A stretch of 64,000 nt of DNA from Lumbricus rubellus. Taxonomy: Eukaryota; Annelida; Clitellata; Crassiclitellata; Lumbricidae. The stretch lies in the NCBI GenBank assembly GCA_945859605.1, contig OX243824.1, positions 4,703,580 through 4,767,579 of the forward strand. Reading direction: 5' to 3'. This document shows positions 35,201 through 44,790 of the stretch, piece by piece. The stretch's first letter is position 1. Each line of letters opens with the position of its first letter. The translations under genes were made by a program, and so were the position numbers. Below the pieces are notes generated by a model. It was not told the origin of the DNA and ran no database searches. It saw only the letters and a program-made list of their open reading frames with translations.

Positions 35201-38200
35201 TGCCTTTGTTTAGAATTGGTTGCCTTTGTTTAACATAGTTTGCATTTGTTTAAAATATGCTGCTTTTACAGCTGGTTGATTAGCCTAATTTATATATTAA
35301 GGAACTAGAACAGTCCATCTTTCAGGTGATGCCATTTTCAACAGGGGTGTTGGGTTGTTGCCCAGCATAACTTGCTGTTGAAAACAGATTAAACACTGAA
35401 CTTTTGATGAACATTTCGCACGTTACAAATTTGTTTAATGATAATACAGGCAAACAATTAGTGCCATACCCAGCTATGGGAAGAATAAATTTGTCTGTGA
35501 ACATGCATACATAATTATATACTGCAATATACAATTGTACATGTATACAAACATACAAAGCTGAACATTGCGCTTTGTGTTTTGTAGGTTGGTCAAGCGA
35601 GTGAGGATGGCATGACAAAGAACCTTTCCAACTCGTCTCTGTATTCTCTCTTGGATAAAATGGTACGAAAGCTTTTCTTCATCTTCATCCATTCTCTGAG
35701 TAGTGGCACTATAGTTCAAGTCATTTCTTGTTGCTTATATGTTGCTCCTTAGCATGCCAGCGTATTCTTTGGTTTTTGGCATGTGCCAATATTTGATTAC
35801 AATGGCTCTACCAATATTTTAACCGAATTTTACAACTACTTTACCAGATGTAACTACTAATTTACCTGACCTTACCACTACTGCATAAAGCATTTTACCA
35901 TGACTTTACCTGGTTTCAAAGTATTTTTACCATTTCTTTATCACTTATTTACCAGACTAGTAATTTGATTGGTAAGGCACGAGACATTGTAAACATATGT
36001 ATAAATTGTATATACCTTCAATGCAATGACGAATAACCTGGGTAGTTAAGTGGTATGGTTTTGTTGAAGGTACAGGCTGCAGATCTATGTGAAAGGATAA
36101 GTGGATATATATATATATATTAGGGCTGTTGTTCGATTAAAAATTTTAATCGAAATTAATCGCACGATTAATTTTTTTAATCGCAATTAACTGCAAATTA
36201 ATCGCAATACATTTCCTTCAAATATATTAATATTACTATTTTTTCTAAGGACCCCTGAAGCATAACATTTTAATGACTAGATGCATTCTTTCTATTGCAA
36301 ACATATTAAATAACCTTTGGCTTAGGCCTATTGAATTTCTGCATTTAGTTTATTGAACAGTTTTGTATGACAGACAGAATTGAAACACTGTTCAAATCAG
36401 TCAACTGCTCAAAATCCATTATTTTTTAATTTGAGCCACCTTCATTTTAAATGATATAGGCCTAAATGTGACAATTAGACAACCGTTTTCTAACTATAAA
36501 AATTAATAATTTTTTCAGTCAATTGTAAAGGCTGACCAGTTATTTACATTGGTCGGTTCAAGGAATGCTCTTATTAATTAACAATATTAGGCCTAGGCCT
36601 ACTATTGAACCTCATTATTATTAATTTTAGTCACATGATTTCATATGAGGTTGAGGTTCTTGCCAAACCTCGTTTCAGTTGTCCTTCTGTAAACATTTAT
36701 CATTTGAAAACCTGGATCCATTGGTCTTGCCATCTCCTGGAGGCTGGAGTTCAACCAATGTAGCCTATATAGTCTTTCGGGGTGAGGAAACAATCTTAGT
36801 GGACGATGCGATGCGACCGATGTCGACGGGTCATCGTTAGCGTTTAGGCCCTAACTCATGTTTTGGTTCGCATGCAGGCGATAATTGAGAGACGAATTGC
36901 TACGATAATACTCGAATTCTTTTTTGGAATATTTGCCAAAGAATGTATCACTAGTTTTAAGTATGAACCTTCCGTTTAAAACGAGTTTTTCTGCTTCTGA
37001 TTCAATTTTAATTAGATCTAATTAACGCGAACGATTAATGCGTTAAAAATTTTAATCGCAAAATATTTTAACGCGTTAATCGCACGCGTTAACGCGATTA
37101 ATTCAACAGCCCTAATATATATATAAATTATAGTACTGTATATATATATATTTAATAAATATATATTATATATCGTTTGGTTGATTGTTTTAGGAGGATG
37201 GGATGGAGATGAGAGCTCCATATATTCCGATGGACGATCTGGTCTTCAGTTCGGTTGATACGCCGTTGGTACAGTCGTACGTCAGCAAGTCGCACTTCCC
37301 AGGGTCAGTAGTCTGTAATTGTCGAGTCAAAATTTCTAAAGTGCTGATGAAAAACGAAACCCAAGGCACCAGGGACCATATTCACGACGCTATCTTAGCT
37401 TACGTACCGACTAAGTGCTACGTTGCGACTGAACGTTTCTTAAAGATTCAGGCAGTTGATATGCACAAGACGCACTTAGGGGCTACTTAGTCTACAACTA
37501 AACTGTGGCTATAGTTAATGCACATGCGTGAGATATATCAATAGGCGGTCAGCTGCATATGGAAATAAACAAAGATATAGATATGGTTGCATCCCCATGG
37601 AACAGATTTCTCTGGCGGTACATTATATGCCATCTAAATGCGTCTTGCCACACATTAATGGCTTTTTGTGACGGTGAAAGTGAGAAGCGTAAATAAGCTC
37701 ATCATTCCACAGCCAGCCTGTAATCATTGGATGTATAAATTGTATACATGTATATGTACTCTAGTGTGTTGTGTGTTTGTTAAAATTATGTATGGCTAAA
37801 TTGGCTATGTATGATTTATTTTCTTGGTTGTAAGTTTTATTTCAAGTTGCAGCAGCCGTCAATTAATTATTCATCTTTCTGTTCTGTATATTATTTAGTC
37901 TGATGAATTCCGATCCTCTGCTGCCATCTATCAGTCGTGACCTGCCTGACCCATTTACTTCACTCTTCATGAATCTTTCGGAGACCCAGACGCCTTCATC
38001 CATCACCCAGAGATCCACCACCGGCGCCAAGCGAGCATACCCCACCCCAGACGCGATCGACCTGACCGCGGCGCCTTGCAAGATGCCCAGATTAGACGGC
38101 ACCTTCTCCGCCATCGATCGGTCAAGCGCGCGCCAGGCACCGGTCAGCACCGTCAACATGCTGACCGGACCGGTCATCCACGTCCCGACATTTACCGCCA

Positions 38201-40380
38201 GCCAGAAGCAGACGAAAGCGATCGGGGAAAATCCCAAGGAGCAATCGGGGTTTTTCCCCGTTGGGAATTTGATGGGAACGCCGGAGGTGAAGCGCCCCAC
38301 TGCGGGGGATGTCGGCTCGGGCGGTCAGCAGACGGAGCGTCCACCATCGATTGTGTATCTGTTGTTGAATGGTCAGTTGACGCCAGTGACCATCGCCGCA
38401 ACCGACCAGGGGTTGCCGGTCGCTCCTTGCGATGCGGGGAAAGTGCAGACGGTGGATGATTCTTCGGTGGGTGGTAGGACCCTCCAGGGTGCGGTGAAAC
38501 TTCAACCAGGGAATTGTGATGTCCAGTCGGTGGTCAGTTTCAGAGGGGGTGATTCCGTTGGACATGGCGGCGCCGTACTTGACCTGACAAGCTCTGGAAG
38601 CCGGGGCATGGAGATGGCGCCTGCCGCAGTCAACATCTCGGTGCCTCAGATGGAACGACCAACGATGGTACAGAGCAAACCCACATTTCTAGGATCCAAC
38701 AACAACATGCGGGGTCTTGCAAGGAGCGGGAATGGCCCCCAGCAGATGGGTAACCAGATGACAACCATTCTTGGCGGTCAAGAGAGGGCTGAATCGAAAC
38801 CCTGTGACACACTTCCTCCCAGCCAGCTTTCGAGAGCTGTTGACGGACTTGTGCCAGGTCTGACCACTGAGCAGTTGCTTCGCCTGATCGTGCCATCGTT
38901 GAAAAACTCCATTCGCTCCATGCCAAACCAGAAAGCTTTTGAAGAACCAATGTCTCAAGGTGGTAGTGTTAGTGGTGGTGGTGGTAGCGGTGGTGGTGGT
39001 GGTGGTGGTGGTGGTACTTCCACCCATCACATGGGCGGTAGCATCCGTGGCGTGGTAAACTCCACTATCCAGGGAAGAGACATGGTGGTTAACAGCGGAG
39101 TAAGACTTCCACTGCACATGAAATTTCCATCTGGATGTGTACCACCAGTGATGCAAGGTCACACAGACTTCCTCAAAGTCCTGGAGTCGGAAAACAAAAA
39201 CAAAGGACCAGCGAAGGCGGACGGCTTGATCATCAGTGGTAAGCAATTGACCTTGAGCAGCAGCGGTGTCCAACAACCACTCCACCTTCTCCAGGAATGG
39301 GTCGCGACAGCTCGGTACCCACCCGGAGCGGGGACAGGCCTCGGTGGCAGCACTGGAGGAGCGTTGAGATTTTACAACCATTCGGCAGTTGTGAACGCAG
39401 GAGTGCAGCAGTTGCAGAAACCCAGAGCACAGGTGATTATCAGGAGCATCCGACAGCAGCCGGCGCCAGTGCTGAAGGGAATTGGTCAACAGGTGGCAGC
39501 AGTAGTACCACGTATGGATGGCAGCAGCGTGTTGGTTGGACGGACGTCAGAGGCAGGCCAGGCCCAGCATCTGGCTTCAACCTGTTCAGGTATGTGAGGA
39601 CTTGATCGTTGTGTTTAATTTTTATACGCCTCCACATTCAAGGATGTGAAGTAATTGAGGAAAAAAAGGGAAATAGACAAATGAAGAATAGAATAGGCAC
39701 ATGAAATTCATCTGATGCCAGAAACAAATATGTGTGTAATAAAACATGACTGTTGACAAAGGACTGAGAAGCAAATGCCCAGGGCCCGGCGACTTGTAGG
39801 TGCCCAGGCTAGGTATTTACATGCAGAAAAGTTTGTAATTCTTGCCTTTTTAATATAATATTTTAGAAAAATTAACTACAAATCAGTGTAAACATCAAGT
39901 TAACAACCCAAAAAGTCACTTTTATTATTCCAATTTGGTCTTACAAATTTGTTTCTCATTAAACCTGAAAATAGTTTTAAGGCGCGTGACTGCCCTGCCT
40001 GGGGCCCGGAATTTCTGTCGTCACAGCCTTGAAAAAAAATAAATTCAAGGTAAGTTATTGACGAGTAGCATGGTAATGGCATTAAACAACATAAGAAAAT
40101 TATAAGTAAATGAGTAAAGTGTATCTCTTGCGTATACCGGTAATATATTGCTGAGGTTTGAGAGTATTTTGGCCGAGGTTTGAGAGTATTTTGGCCGAGG
40201 TTTGAGAGTATTTTGGCCGAGGTTTGAGAGTATTTTGTCTGTCGTTGTTGGTCAGGTTCTGTGCTGGACGCGACTGGAAGTTCAGTGCTGATGAATCTTT
40301 TGATGAAGGGAGTCGACGTCAACTACGGATATCGTCTGCAGTCATCGCACACGATTCTCAACTCAGCCAGAAACAACTGA
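23180..40380 (+). CDS. HIF1A: Hypoxia-inducible factor alpha subunit, complete
   Basis: Fourteen exons in unbroken phase: 23180-23208, 24006-24193, 24761-24933, 25749-25940, 31355-31548, 32206-32312, 32847-32994, 33716-33951, 34327-34371, 34981-35072, 35588-35662, 37194-37303, 37899-39589, 40256-40380. They total 3405 nt, 1134 residues and TGA. Domains: bHLH (about 10-72), PAS-A (about 95-200), PAS-B (about 235-345), an oxygen-dependent degron with [12 protein letters not shown] (candidate Pro502), a long disordered transactivation region, and a C-terminal LMKGVDVN motif (Asn1116) with Leu at -8, which fits the FIH substrate pattern. In known animals prolyl hydroxylation recruits VHL and degradation, and the alpha subunit pairs with ARNT at hypoxia response elements. 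No second LxxLAP degron was seen. The protein is longer than human HIF1A (826 residues). The paralogue (HIF1A or EPAS1) cannot be assigned; invertebrates usually have one. Confidence 0.95.
24006..24193 (+). CDS. HIF1A: HIF-alpha exon 2, bHLH
   Basis: It encodes [20 protein letters not shown] and then [20 protein letters not shown], a textbook HIF-alpha basic helix-loop-helix. Acceptor ttttgcag, donor GTGAGG, exit phase 1. Confidence 0.97.
24761..24933 (+). CDS. HIF1A: HIF-alpha exon 3, start of PAS-A
   Basis: It encodes a Ser/His linker and then [20 protein letters not shown] and [12 protein letters not shown], the first half of PAS-A. Donor GTATCT, phase 0. Confidence 0.96.
24984..25147 (-). 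repeat. tRNA-headed SINE, antisense copy without tail
   Basis: Contains AGCGGACACTGCATTGGAGT to CACAGTGACCCACAAAT. It is diverged and immediately precedes the 16-bp minisatellite. Confidence 0.78.
25148..25735. repeat. 16-bp minisatellite upstream of HIF exon 4
   Basis: About 36 copies of CATGTTTGTTTCAAAT with a few substitutions (CGTG, GCTTC, CAGAT). Because 16 is not a multiple of three and no stop arises, it is open in all three plus-strand frames. It ends 14 bases before exon 4. Confidence 0.95.
25749..25940 (+). CDS. HIF1A: HIF-alpha exon 4, PAS-A
   Basis: It encodes [20 protein letters not shown] and [24 protein letters not shown] strands typical of HIF. The acceptor TCTAG lies 14 bases after a long 16-bp minisatellite. 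Donor GTTGGC, phase 0. Confidence 0.95.
26371..28884. mobile_element. 2.5-kb foldback DNA element in HIF intron 4
   Basis: Two arms of about 1.15 kb (26371-27534 and 27748-28884) are inverted copies with few differences. The ends are TAGGGTGGAGTGAAAAAACC and its inverse, and AT flanks both. There is no transposase: each arm has a matching 66-codon ORF (27191-27391 minus, 27882-28082 plus) that resembles nothing I know. The 213-base spacer is itself a diverged inverted copy of part of the left arm. Confidence 0.9.
29671..29889. repeat. Direct repeat pair, ~45 bp
   Basis: GTTCAGCACGTCAACTTCTA and about 25 further bases occur at 29671 and again at 29842, 171 bases apart. Confidence 0.8.
29948..30354. 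mobile_element. CATAG hAT-like MITE, copy 1
   Basis: The ends are CATAGATGTAAAAAGCGATG and the inverse of CATAGTTG. The interior is rich in AAAAAACG. Flanks ATCAATGT and GTTGATGT match 5 of 8, consistent with an old insertion. It is the same family as 58486-58919. Confidence 0.78.
30400..30480 (-). repeat. Interspersed repeat, GGGACTGGCAC family
   Basis: Contains AGTGCCAGTCCCAGGGCTGG, GAGGAGGGTGATGTTAAT and TGTCGTTAAAC. Confidence 0.65.
30930..31325. repeat. 32-bp minisatellite upstream of HIF exon 5
   Basis: About 12 copies built around TTTAAGTCCAAGGTGACAAT and an ATTAATTAAT spacer. The array ends about 30 bases before exon 5. Confidence 0.92.
31355..31548 (+). CDS. HIF1A: HIF-alpha exon 5, PAS-A end and PAS-B start
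   Basis: It encodes [14 protein letters not shown] and later [16 protein letters not shown], matching the HIF stretch [16 protein letters not shown]. It follows a 32-bp minisatellite by about 30 bases. Donor GTTGTT, exit phase 2. Confidence 0.95.
31598..31745 (+). repeat. Interspersed repeat, TTATATGGCGC family
   Basis: From AATTTATATGGCGCCATAAC to AAAGAGTCCACTTAGGC. It matches 3735-3885. Confidence 0.75.
32206..32312 (+). CDS. HIF1A: HIF-alpha exon 6, PAS-B
   Basis: It encodes [20 protein letters not shown], matching HIF [20 protein letters not shown]. Acceptor tttgtag, donor GTGAGT, exit phase 1. Confidence 0.95.
32847..32994 (+). CDS. HIF1A: HIF-alpha exon 7, PAS-B
   Basis: It encodes [20 protein letters not shown] and CVFCLNYVV, the end of PAS-B. 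Acceptor gctttcag, donor GTGGGT, exit phase 2. Confidence 0.96.
33112..33188 (+). repeat. LINE 3' end, GCGCTATATAA-type
   Basis: It reads GGGAGCGCCTCTGAGTAGGC, then GAAGGGGCGCTATATAAG. A matching inverse copy lies at 33500-33610, so this intron could form a hairpin. Confidence 0.75.
33500..33610 (-). repeat. LINE 3' end, antisense
   Basis: An ATTCATTC tail then TATATAGCGCCTCTTCAAGA and CAGAGGCGCTTCC. Confidence 0.75.
33716..33951 (+). CDS. HIF1A: HIF-alpha exon 8, post-PAS
   Basis: It begins [15 protein letters not shown], like the human stretch SGIIQHDLIFSL, and continues as an acidic linker. Phase 2 in, phase 1 out at GTGAGT. Confidence 0.88.
34327..34371 (+). CDS. HIF1A: HIF-alpha exon 9, 45-nt phase-neutral exon
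   Basis: It reads [15 protein letters not shown] between acceptor gttctag and donor GTAAGC. It enters and leaves in phase 1, so exon 8 can also join exon 10 directly. It may be a cassette exon. Evidence is splice signals and phase only. Confidence 0.6.
34981..35072 (+). CDS. HIF1A: HIF-alpha exon 10
   Basis: It reads [20 protein letters not shown] and continues to KTSDM. Acceptor gattgcag. The donor GTTAGA is weak, but phase 0 joins the next exon. Confidence 0.75.
35588..35662 (+). CDS. HIF1A: HIF-alpha exon 11
   Basis: It reads [20 protein letters not shown] then LLDKM, phase 0 at both ends. Acceptor ttttgtag, donor GTACGA. The motif SLYS(I/L) repeats that of exon 10. Confidence 0.75.
36121..37114. 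mobile_element. hAT-like MITE, TAGGGCTGTT ends
   Basis: The ends TAGGGCTGTTGTTCGATTAA and (reverse complement) TAGGGCTGTTGAATTAATCG are inverted. Subterminal regions are full of TTAATCGC and GCGATTAA words. It is inserted in a TA microsatellite, so the 8-bp duplication (TATATATA) cannot be proved. 994 bp, no ORF. It ends 79 bases before the degron exon. Confidence 0.8.
37194..37303 (+). CDS. HIF1A: HIF-alpha exon 12, oxygen-dependent degron
   Basis: It encodes [20 protein letters not shown], the C-terminal degron core. Human HIF1A has [14 protein letters not shown], where the Pro of LAP is hydroxylated. Here Arg replaces the Leu two residues before Pro502 and Met replaces the earlier Leu. 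Acceptor gttttag, donor GTCAGT, exit phase 2. Confidence 0.95.
37899..39589 (+). CDS. HIF1A: HIF-alpha exon 13, disordered transactivation region
   Basis: An open exon of 1691 nt in phase with its neighbours. It is Gly/Ser/Pro/Gln-rich, with a nuclear-localisation-like stretch ([14 protein letters not shown] then KMPRLDG) and a polyglycine run from a GGT repeat at about 38960-39015. A Leu-rich segment ([15 protein letters not shown]) lies before the Gly run. No folded domain is recognised. Donor GTATGT, exit phase 1. Confidence 0.88.
38955..39020 (+). repeat. GGT repeat coding polyglycine
   Basis: A trinucleotide run inside HIF exon 13 giving about 14 Gly with two Ser. It is likely length-variable. 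Confidence 0.9.
40153..40240. repeat. 22-bp minisatellite upstream of last HIF exon
   Basis: Four copies of TTTGAGAGTATTTTGGCCGA plus GG; the last runs into the acceptor of the exon at 40256. Confidence 0.92.
40256..40380 (+). CDS. HIF1A: HIF-alpha exon 14, C-TAD and stop
   Basis: It reads [19 protein letters not shown] and ends at TGA 40378-40380. Asn1116 sits in D-V-N with Leu eight residues before, the pattern of FIH hydroxylation sites (human CEVNAP, Asn803). A donor (GTAATT, exon end 40385) lies five bases past the stop and an acceptor at 40804-40805, so the 3' UTR may be spliced. Confidence 0.8.
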
Positions 40381-40805
40381 ATCTGGTAATTATATCATTC
40401 CTCCAGCTCAACTCAATAGGAAATAAACTTAGGGATTGTTTTCCCATGACTTAAATGGACCTGTGAATGTTATTGCTGAAGGGATAGGAAGCCACAACAT
40501 GTCAGCCAGTCAGAGATCGTCTTTTCTCAAACATATCAGGCGATGTGTGTGGCTGGTCTATTTTTAGATACACTGTCATCAGGGTACTTTGCAGAATAAT
40601 ATTTTGAATAGAGGAGAAGTAAACAAAGTAGACATCTATGTTTTGAACAGATTTCAGCATGTGAATCTTTCTGGTATGGGTGTCGTATCTTTAGATATGA
40701 ATTTCTACAGGTTCTTTTAGAGGTGTTAGTGTTTATGATTAGGATAACTTTTAGATGTTGAATATTTTATTGGTTCTCCAAGATGCTTTTCTTTTTTTTA
40801 TTCAG

Positions 40806-40981
40806 GGTTGACAACAGAAGGCGAATCGTCGTTGAAATTCAACATTGACCAAGAATTGACATTCTTTGGCGTTTTAACCGCTACTAAACCACGCACAAAT
40901 CGACTGTACAGTTTTAGCAGTACTGCTACTTCTACTACTACTACTACTAACGTAGTGTTATATCTCGTGTTTATCGTTTAA
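40806..40981 (+). other. Possible 3' UTR or alternative last exon of HIF-alpha
   Basis: A T-rich tract and CAG precede 40806. Joined to exon 13 directly the phase fits and 58 codons (LTTEGESSLKFNIDQELTFF first) run to TAA at 40979-40981. Joined to 40385 it would be 3' UTR. The peptide is not HIF-like, so UTR is more likely. Confidence 0.35.
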
Positions 40982-41174
40982 CCTGTAGCCGCGCACATTT
41001 ACCTATGTTGTGTTGTTAAGAGCAATGTAGCGCTCGCCAGAATCGTGTTTAGTAAACTAGGTATAGGTGAATAGAGACTAACATATTGGCATAGGTAGTT
41101 TGTTAATTGTAAGAAAACAGGAACTTGTAGGATAAATAAATTTCAGGTAGTTAAGAGAAGAGTAGCATTGCAAT

Positions 41175-41666
41175 TGGGGCTGTACCGAATAGATGATTAT
41201 CACTATTCAGCCAAATACAAATAACTGGACCAACTATTCAGTGAATACAAATAATTGGAACAAATAACTGGACCAGCTATTCGGCCAAATGTAAATAACT
41301 GGACCAACTATTCTGCTAAATAGGAATAACTGGACCAACTATTCTGCTAAATACAAATAACTGGACCAACTATTTGGCCGAATTTGAGCAGTGTACACAA
41401 AATAGGTCTACTCACAACATTCAGAATTTTTAATGTAGGCAAAAGTTTCAGTTCAGTAAATTTGATACATAAACTAAAAGTAAAAAGTTTTGCTACATGA
41501 TTGTAATTTTTGCATCCTTCCACCAGTCTGTGTACACTTGCTAGTGCAGCTTCAACTACAGGAATAGATGTCACGTAACCTCTATTCGTATTCGGTCCAA
41601 CCACTACTATTCAGCCAAATACTGAATAACTATTTGGCCCCGAAGTGAATGTTCAGTACAGCCCTG
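41175..41666. mobile_element. hAT-like MITE with internal 33-bp repeats
   Basis: The left end TGGGGCTGTACCGAATA and right end (reverse complement) CAGGGCTGTACTGAACA are inverted. Flanks ATTGCAAT and ATTTAAAT match 6 of 8. The interior has about five copies of AATAACTGGACCAACTATTC. Confidence 0.75.
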
Positions 41667-42500
41667 ATTTAAATAGCATTAAATGACATTTTCCGATCCA
41701 TTTCTCGTATATTTCCGCCAAGCTTTTGTTCGTAGTCCATTGGAAATTTGTTTTAACCCACCGTATTGTACCTTTCCATATTAACGTATCTTGTGTCACA
41801 TATCTTACTATATGTTGCATTGCGACATAATGTTTAGCGTTTTGCTAATATATAACAGGTACTTGATTAACCAAAGGTATTCATAAAGGTTACTGTCGTT
41901 AGTAGTAGCATTCTATATCTGTATAATTTACGTAGTATAGTACAGTTATTTTGAAAACACTACACAACAGGTCTTAAAACGACTAAAATGTAGTGTTGTT
42001 GGTACCTATTAGGTGTGACCAATTGAAATTTTTTGCAGATTTTGTATTCCATCCAGCATGCTCGTTTGCCGAGTCCGATTAATTGGGAATATTTATTTTT
42101 ATTTGCAAAAATGCAATAATTAAATTAATAATTAATTAATTAAATTATAGATAAAGCAAATTTATTGTATAATAAATAATTGCAAAGATTAACCAAAGCA
42201 AACTATAGAATCAAAAGGTTTTTAATGACTAAAATTACTGCAGGAGCAGGTTGATATTTTTGTATTAATGAAACGAGAATTGATAGCGAAAAGTATTCGG
42301 TTTCTGTATTTGGATCAGCAGTCCTGGTGCGCTCGAACTTCGTTTAATCAGTGTAGAGCTGAAATTGGTCACACCCTGGTATCTATGCTTTCTCATATAT
42401 AATTATTATTATATATAACATATTATATATATATATATATATAAAACATGTGCATGCTTGAATATGTGCATTACATCTATATACATGTTATATGCTTATC
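41667..42500. other. AT-rich intergenic DNA, no gene seen
   Basis: Single-copy AT-rich sequence with a short TA run at 42425-42445. No exon or recognisable element. Confidence 0.4.
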
Positions 42501-42529
42501 TCAAATGCAGCATTATTTAAAGTTTTGCG

Positions 42530-43344
42530 TTGACTAACGATCTGGTTTCTGCTTGTCTTGCGCTCTATCTTACTTACTGTCTGTGTTTACTATGGGACGT
42601 TTGGTGGATAGATGGCAGCAGCTATCAATTGCTCTACTGTATTGTACTCTATTGTTGGGCTTATCGAATAGAGCTATCTTCGGAAGAATGTCAAGCCTTC
42701 CCCATCACTTGATATGTAATGCCATTAGTAATTCTTAGTAGGTTCTTGGTGTGATGTTGTCTGATGATCTTAGTTTTGACATGCACATTGATAAGATATG
42801 TTGCAGGGCCAGGCAGTCTCTTTATGCCTTACGTGTGCTCGCTGCTCATGGTCTAGCTGGCCTTAAGCTCCATGATGTGGTACGGGCTACTACGCTGTCT
42901 CGTCTGCTTTATGCAGCTCCTGCATGGTGGGGGTATGCTAGGCAGCATGAAAGGGGCAGGCTCCAAGCCATAATGAATAGACTTATTCGCCAGCATTATA
43001 TTTCGGGTGATACTCCAACATTTGAAGAACTCTGTCGCCATGCTGATAACAGTTTGTTTTCGGCGGTTCTGACAAGACCAGGCCATGTCCTCCACGAGTT
43101 GCTTCCACCAGCGAAACAAACGGGTTATAACCTGCGCCCCAGACACCATGATCGGGTACTTCCACGAGCAGACAATCAAATGAGGAAGACATTTATAACT
43201 AGAATGTTATTTACATATTAATTAATTAGTTTGTTTAGTTTTAATAATTTTTATGTTTTTATGTTAAATTTGTATGTGATACTTGTTCACCAGAGTGCTG
43301 TTTGGCAGCTGGTTAAGAAATAAAGAATATACTTACTTACTTAA
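42530..43344 (+). mobile_element. LINE 3' fragment with RT C-terminus and TTAC tail
   Basis: The ORF at 42751-43221 reads DKICCRARQSLYALRVLAAH, TLSRLLYAAPAWWGYARQHE and NRLIRQHYISGDTPTFEELC, the thumb and C-terminal region of a LINE reverse transcriptase. The polymerase core is missing and a frameshift separates an upstream piece. The copy ends with AATAAAGAATATACTTACTT. Confidence 0.88.
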
Positions 43345-43670
43345 TTGGTAATATTTAGAGAGTTGCTCACTGCCATGGCCATTCAGTAGCGCTCCCAGTG
43401 CGATAACTTCTAGAGAAAAAATAGGTCTTAAGAAGAGAGAGATATGTAGATAACGATCCAGAAAGTAGAGTCCCACGCAGAGTGGAGGGAAGAGAATTCC
43501 ACAAGGAGGGCCCAATGATGGTAAAGGATCGAGTTTGAGCAACAGTGGTCCTAGCTCGTGGAACAAAGCAGTCAGACCTGTCGAGAGAATGGAGAGGTCG
43601 ATGAGAAGATGCAGAAAGAGGAGAACGAATGAGATCACTGAGATATCTTTGGATTGCAAGTTGCAACTAA
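43345..43670 (-). mobile_element. LINE C-terminal fragment, antisense
   Basis: The minus strand reads SLDRSDCFVPRARTTVAQTR, FTIIGPSLWNSLPSTLRGTL and LSLLKTYFF, a typical end of a LINE ORF2. It is the same family as 4900-5265. It abuts the preceding LINE tail. Confidence 0.8.
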
Positions 43671-44459
43671 ATACATGTATATGTTTTGATGACATCTTAA
43701 ATCATGTGCTGTTCAGTTTGTATTATTGTTGTCATATTTGTTTGTTTGTGCTTCAGTTTTAAGGTAATTGAACCCGAACAGCTCGTTCTGCGGTGAACTA
43801 CGTTGTTCTATTCTTAACTGTTGACTTGTGTAATGCCGTAATCGATCGTAAAGACGTATACTTCTAAATATGCTTCTGTGTATGAATACACCATCGTAGA
43901 AATACTATCTGTTATTATAATTATGTCTATGCCTTATATAAATATATCTTGTATATTGATACAGTGTGTGTGGCATGTATGTGTGTGTGTGATGTGTATG
44001 ACATGTATGTGTGTGTGTGTGTGTGACATGTATGTGTGTATGTACGCAAATATATGAGTACTATTCATCATGTTATATTAGGTACGCATCAGTTATGTGT
44101 AGGCCTATCTGTTGTGGATATGTCATACATGTATAGAGATTGTGCTTGCAGCATTTTGCATGGTTACCGATGGTAACGTGTAGACATGCATGCCAACATT
44201 ACTTTATTATTTATCATCATTATTATTAAGTTCTAGGATTAATTATCACTATTTGTGTGCATAAGTTTTAGTAATGGTCAGTTTTGTCAAGATGTTATCA
44301 TAAATGTTTTTTTGGCTCAGGTCGCAAAGCAGTAGATACTGGTTTCTTTTGCCAGGATTTCGGTCTACCATAGGTTTTTGTCTTTTGCATTGGAAACTTT
44401 GAATTTGATAATCTGTATTGATGATAAAAATGTCATGGCTTTTTTTAGCATGCAATTCG

Positions 44460-44790
44460 TGGCAAAATGTGCGGCTCTAAATGGATTTGTGCGGTTGAAG
44501 AAGCACTTCTGTGCAGCTAGAAATAGTTTTTGAAAAGATCATTGTCATCTGATTGGGAATAATTTACCATGGAGAATGGGAAAGGAAAAAGAGGGGAAAA
44601 AGAGGGCAGGGCTTTTTGCTAACGTGCAGTTTTACACAAAATGTGCGGTTCTAAATGGATTTGTGGAGTTGTAAAAGCACTTCTGTACAATTAAAACTAG
44701 CCAAAAAGGTCATTGTTCTCCGATTGGAAGTAATTTATAAATACCATGGAGGGTGGGAAGGAAAAGAAGGGGTTGTACAGTTCTAAAAAT
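44460..44790. repeat. ~170-bp tandem duplication
   Basis: Two copies of the segment ATGTGCGGCTCTAAATGGAT to the TGGGAAGGAAAAG region, at about 44465-44620 and 44638-44780. A diverged relative is at 34455-34600. Confidence 0.7.

Noticed and set aside
38689..39489. Minus-strand ORF of 266 residues
   Set aside because: Antisense of HIF exon 13; a poly-Thr run mirrors the GGT repeat. No domain.
40224..40454. Plus-strand ORF over the last HIF exon in another frame
   Set aside because: Exon 13 ends in phase 1, which forces the frame ending at 40380; this ORF would need phase 2.
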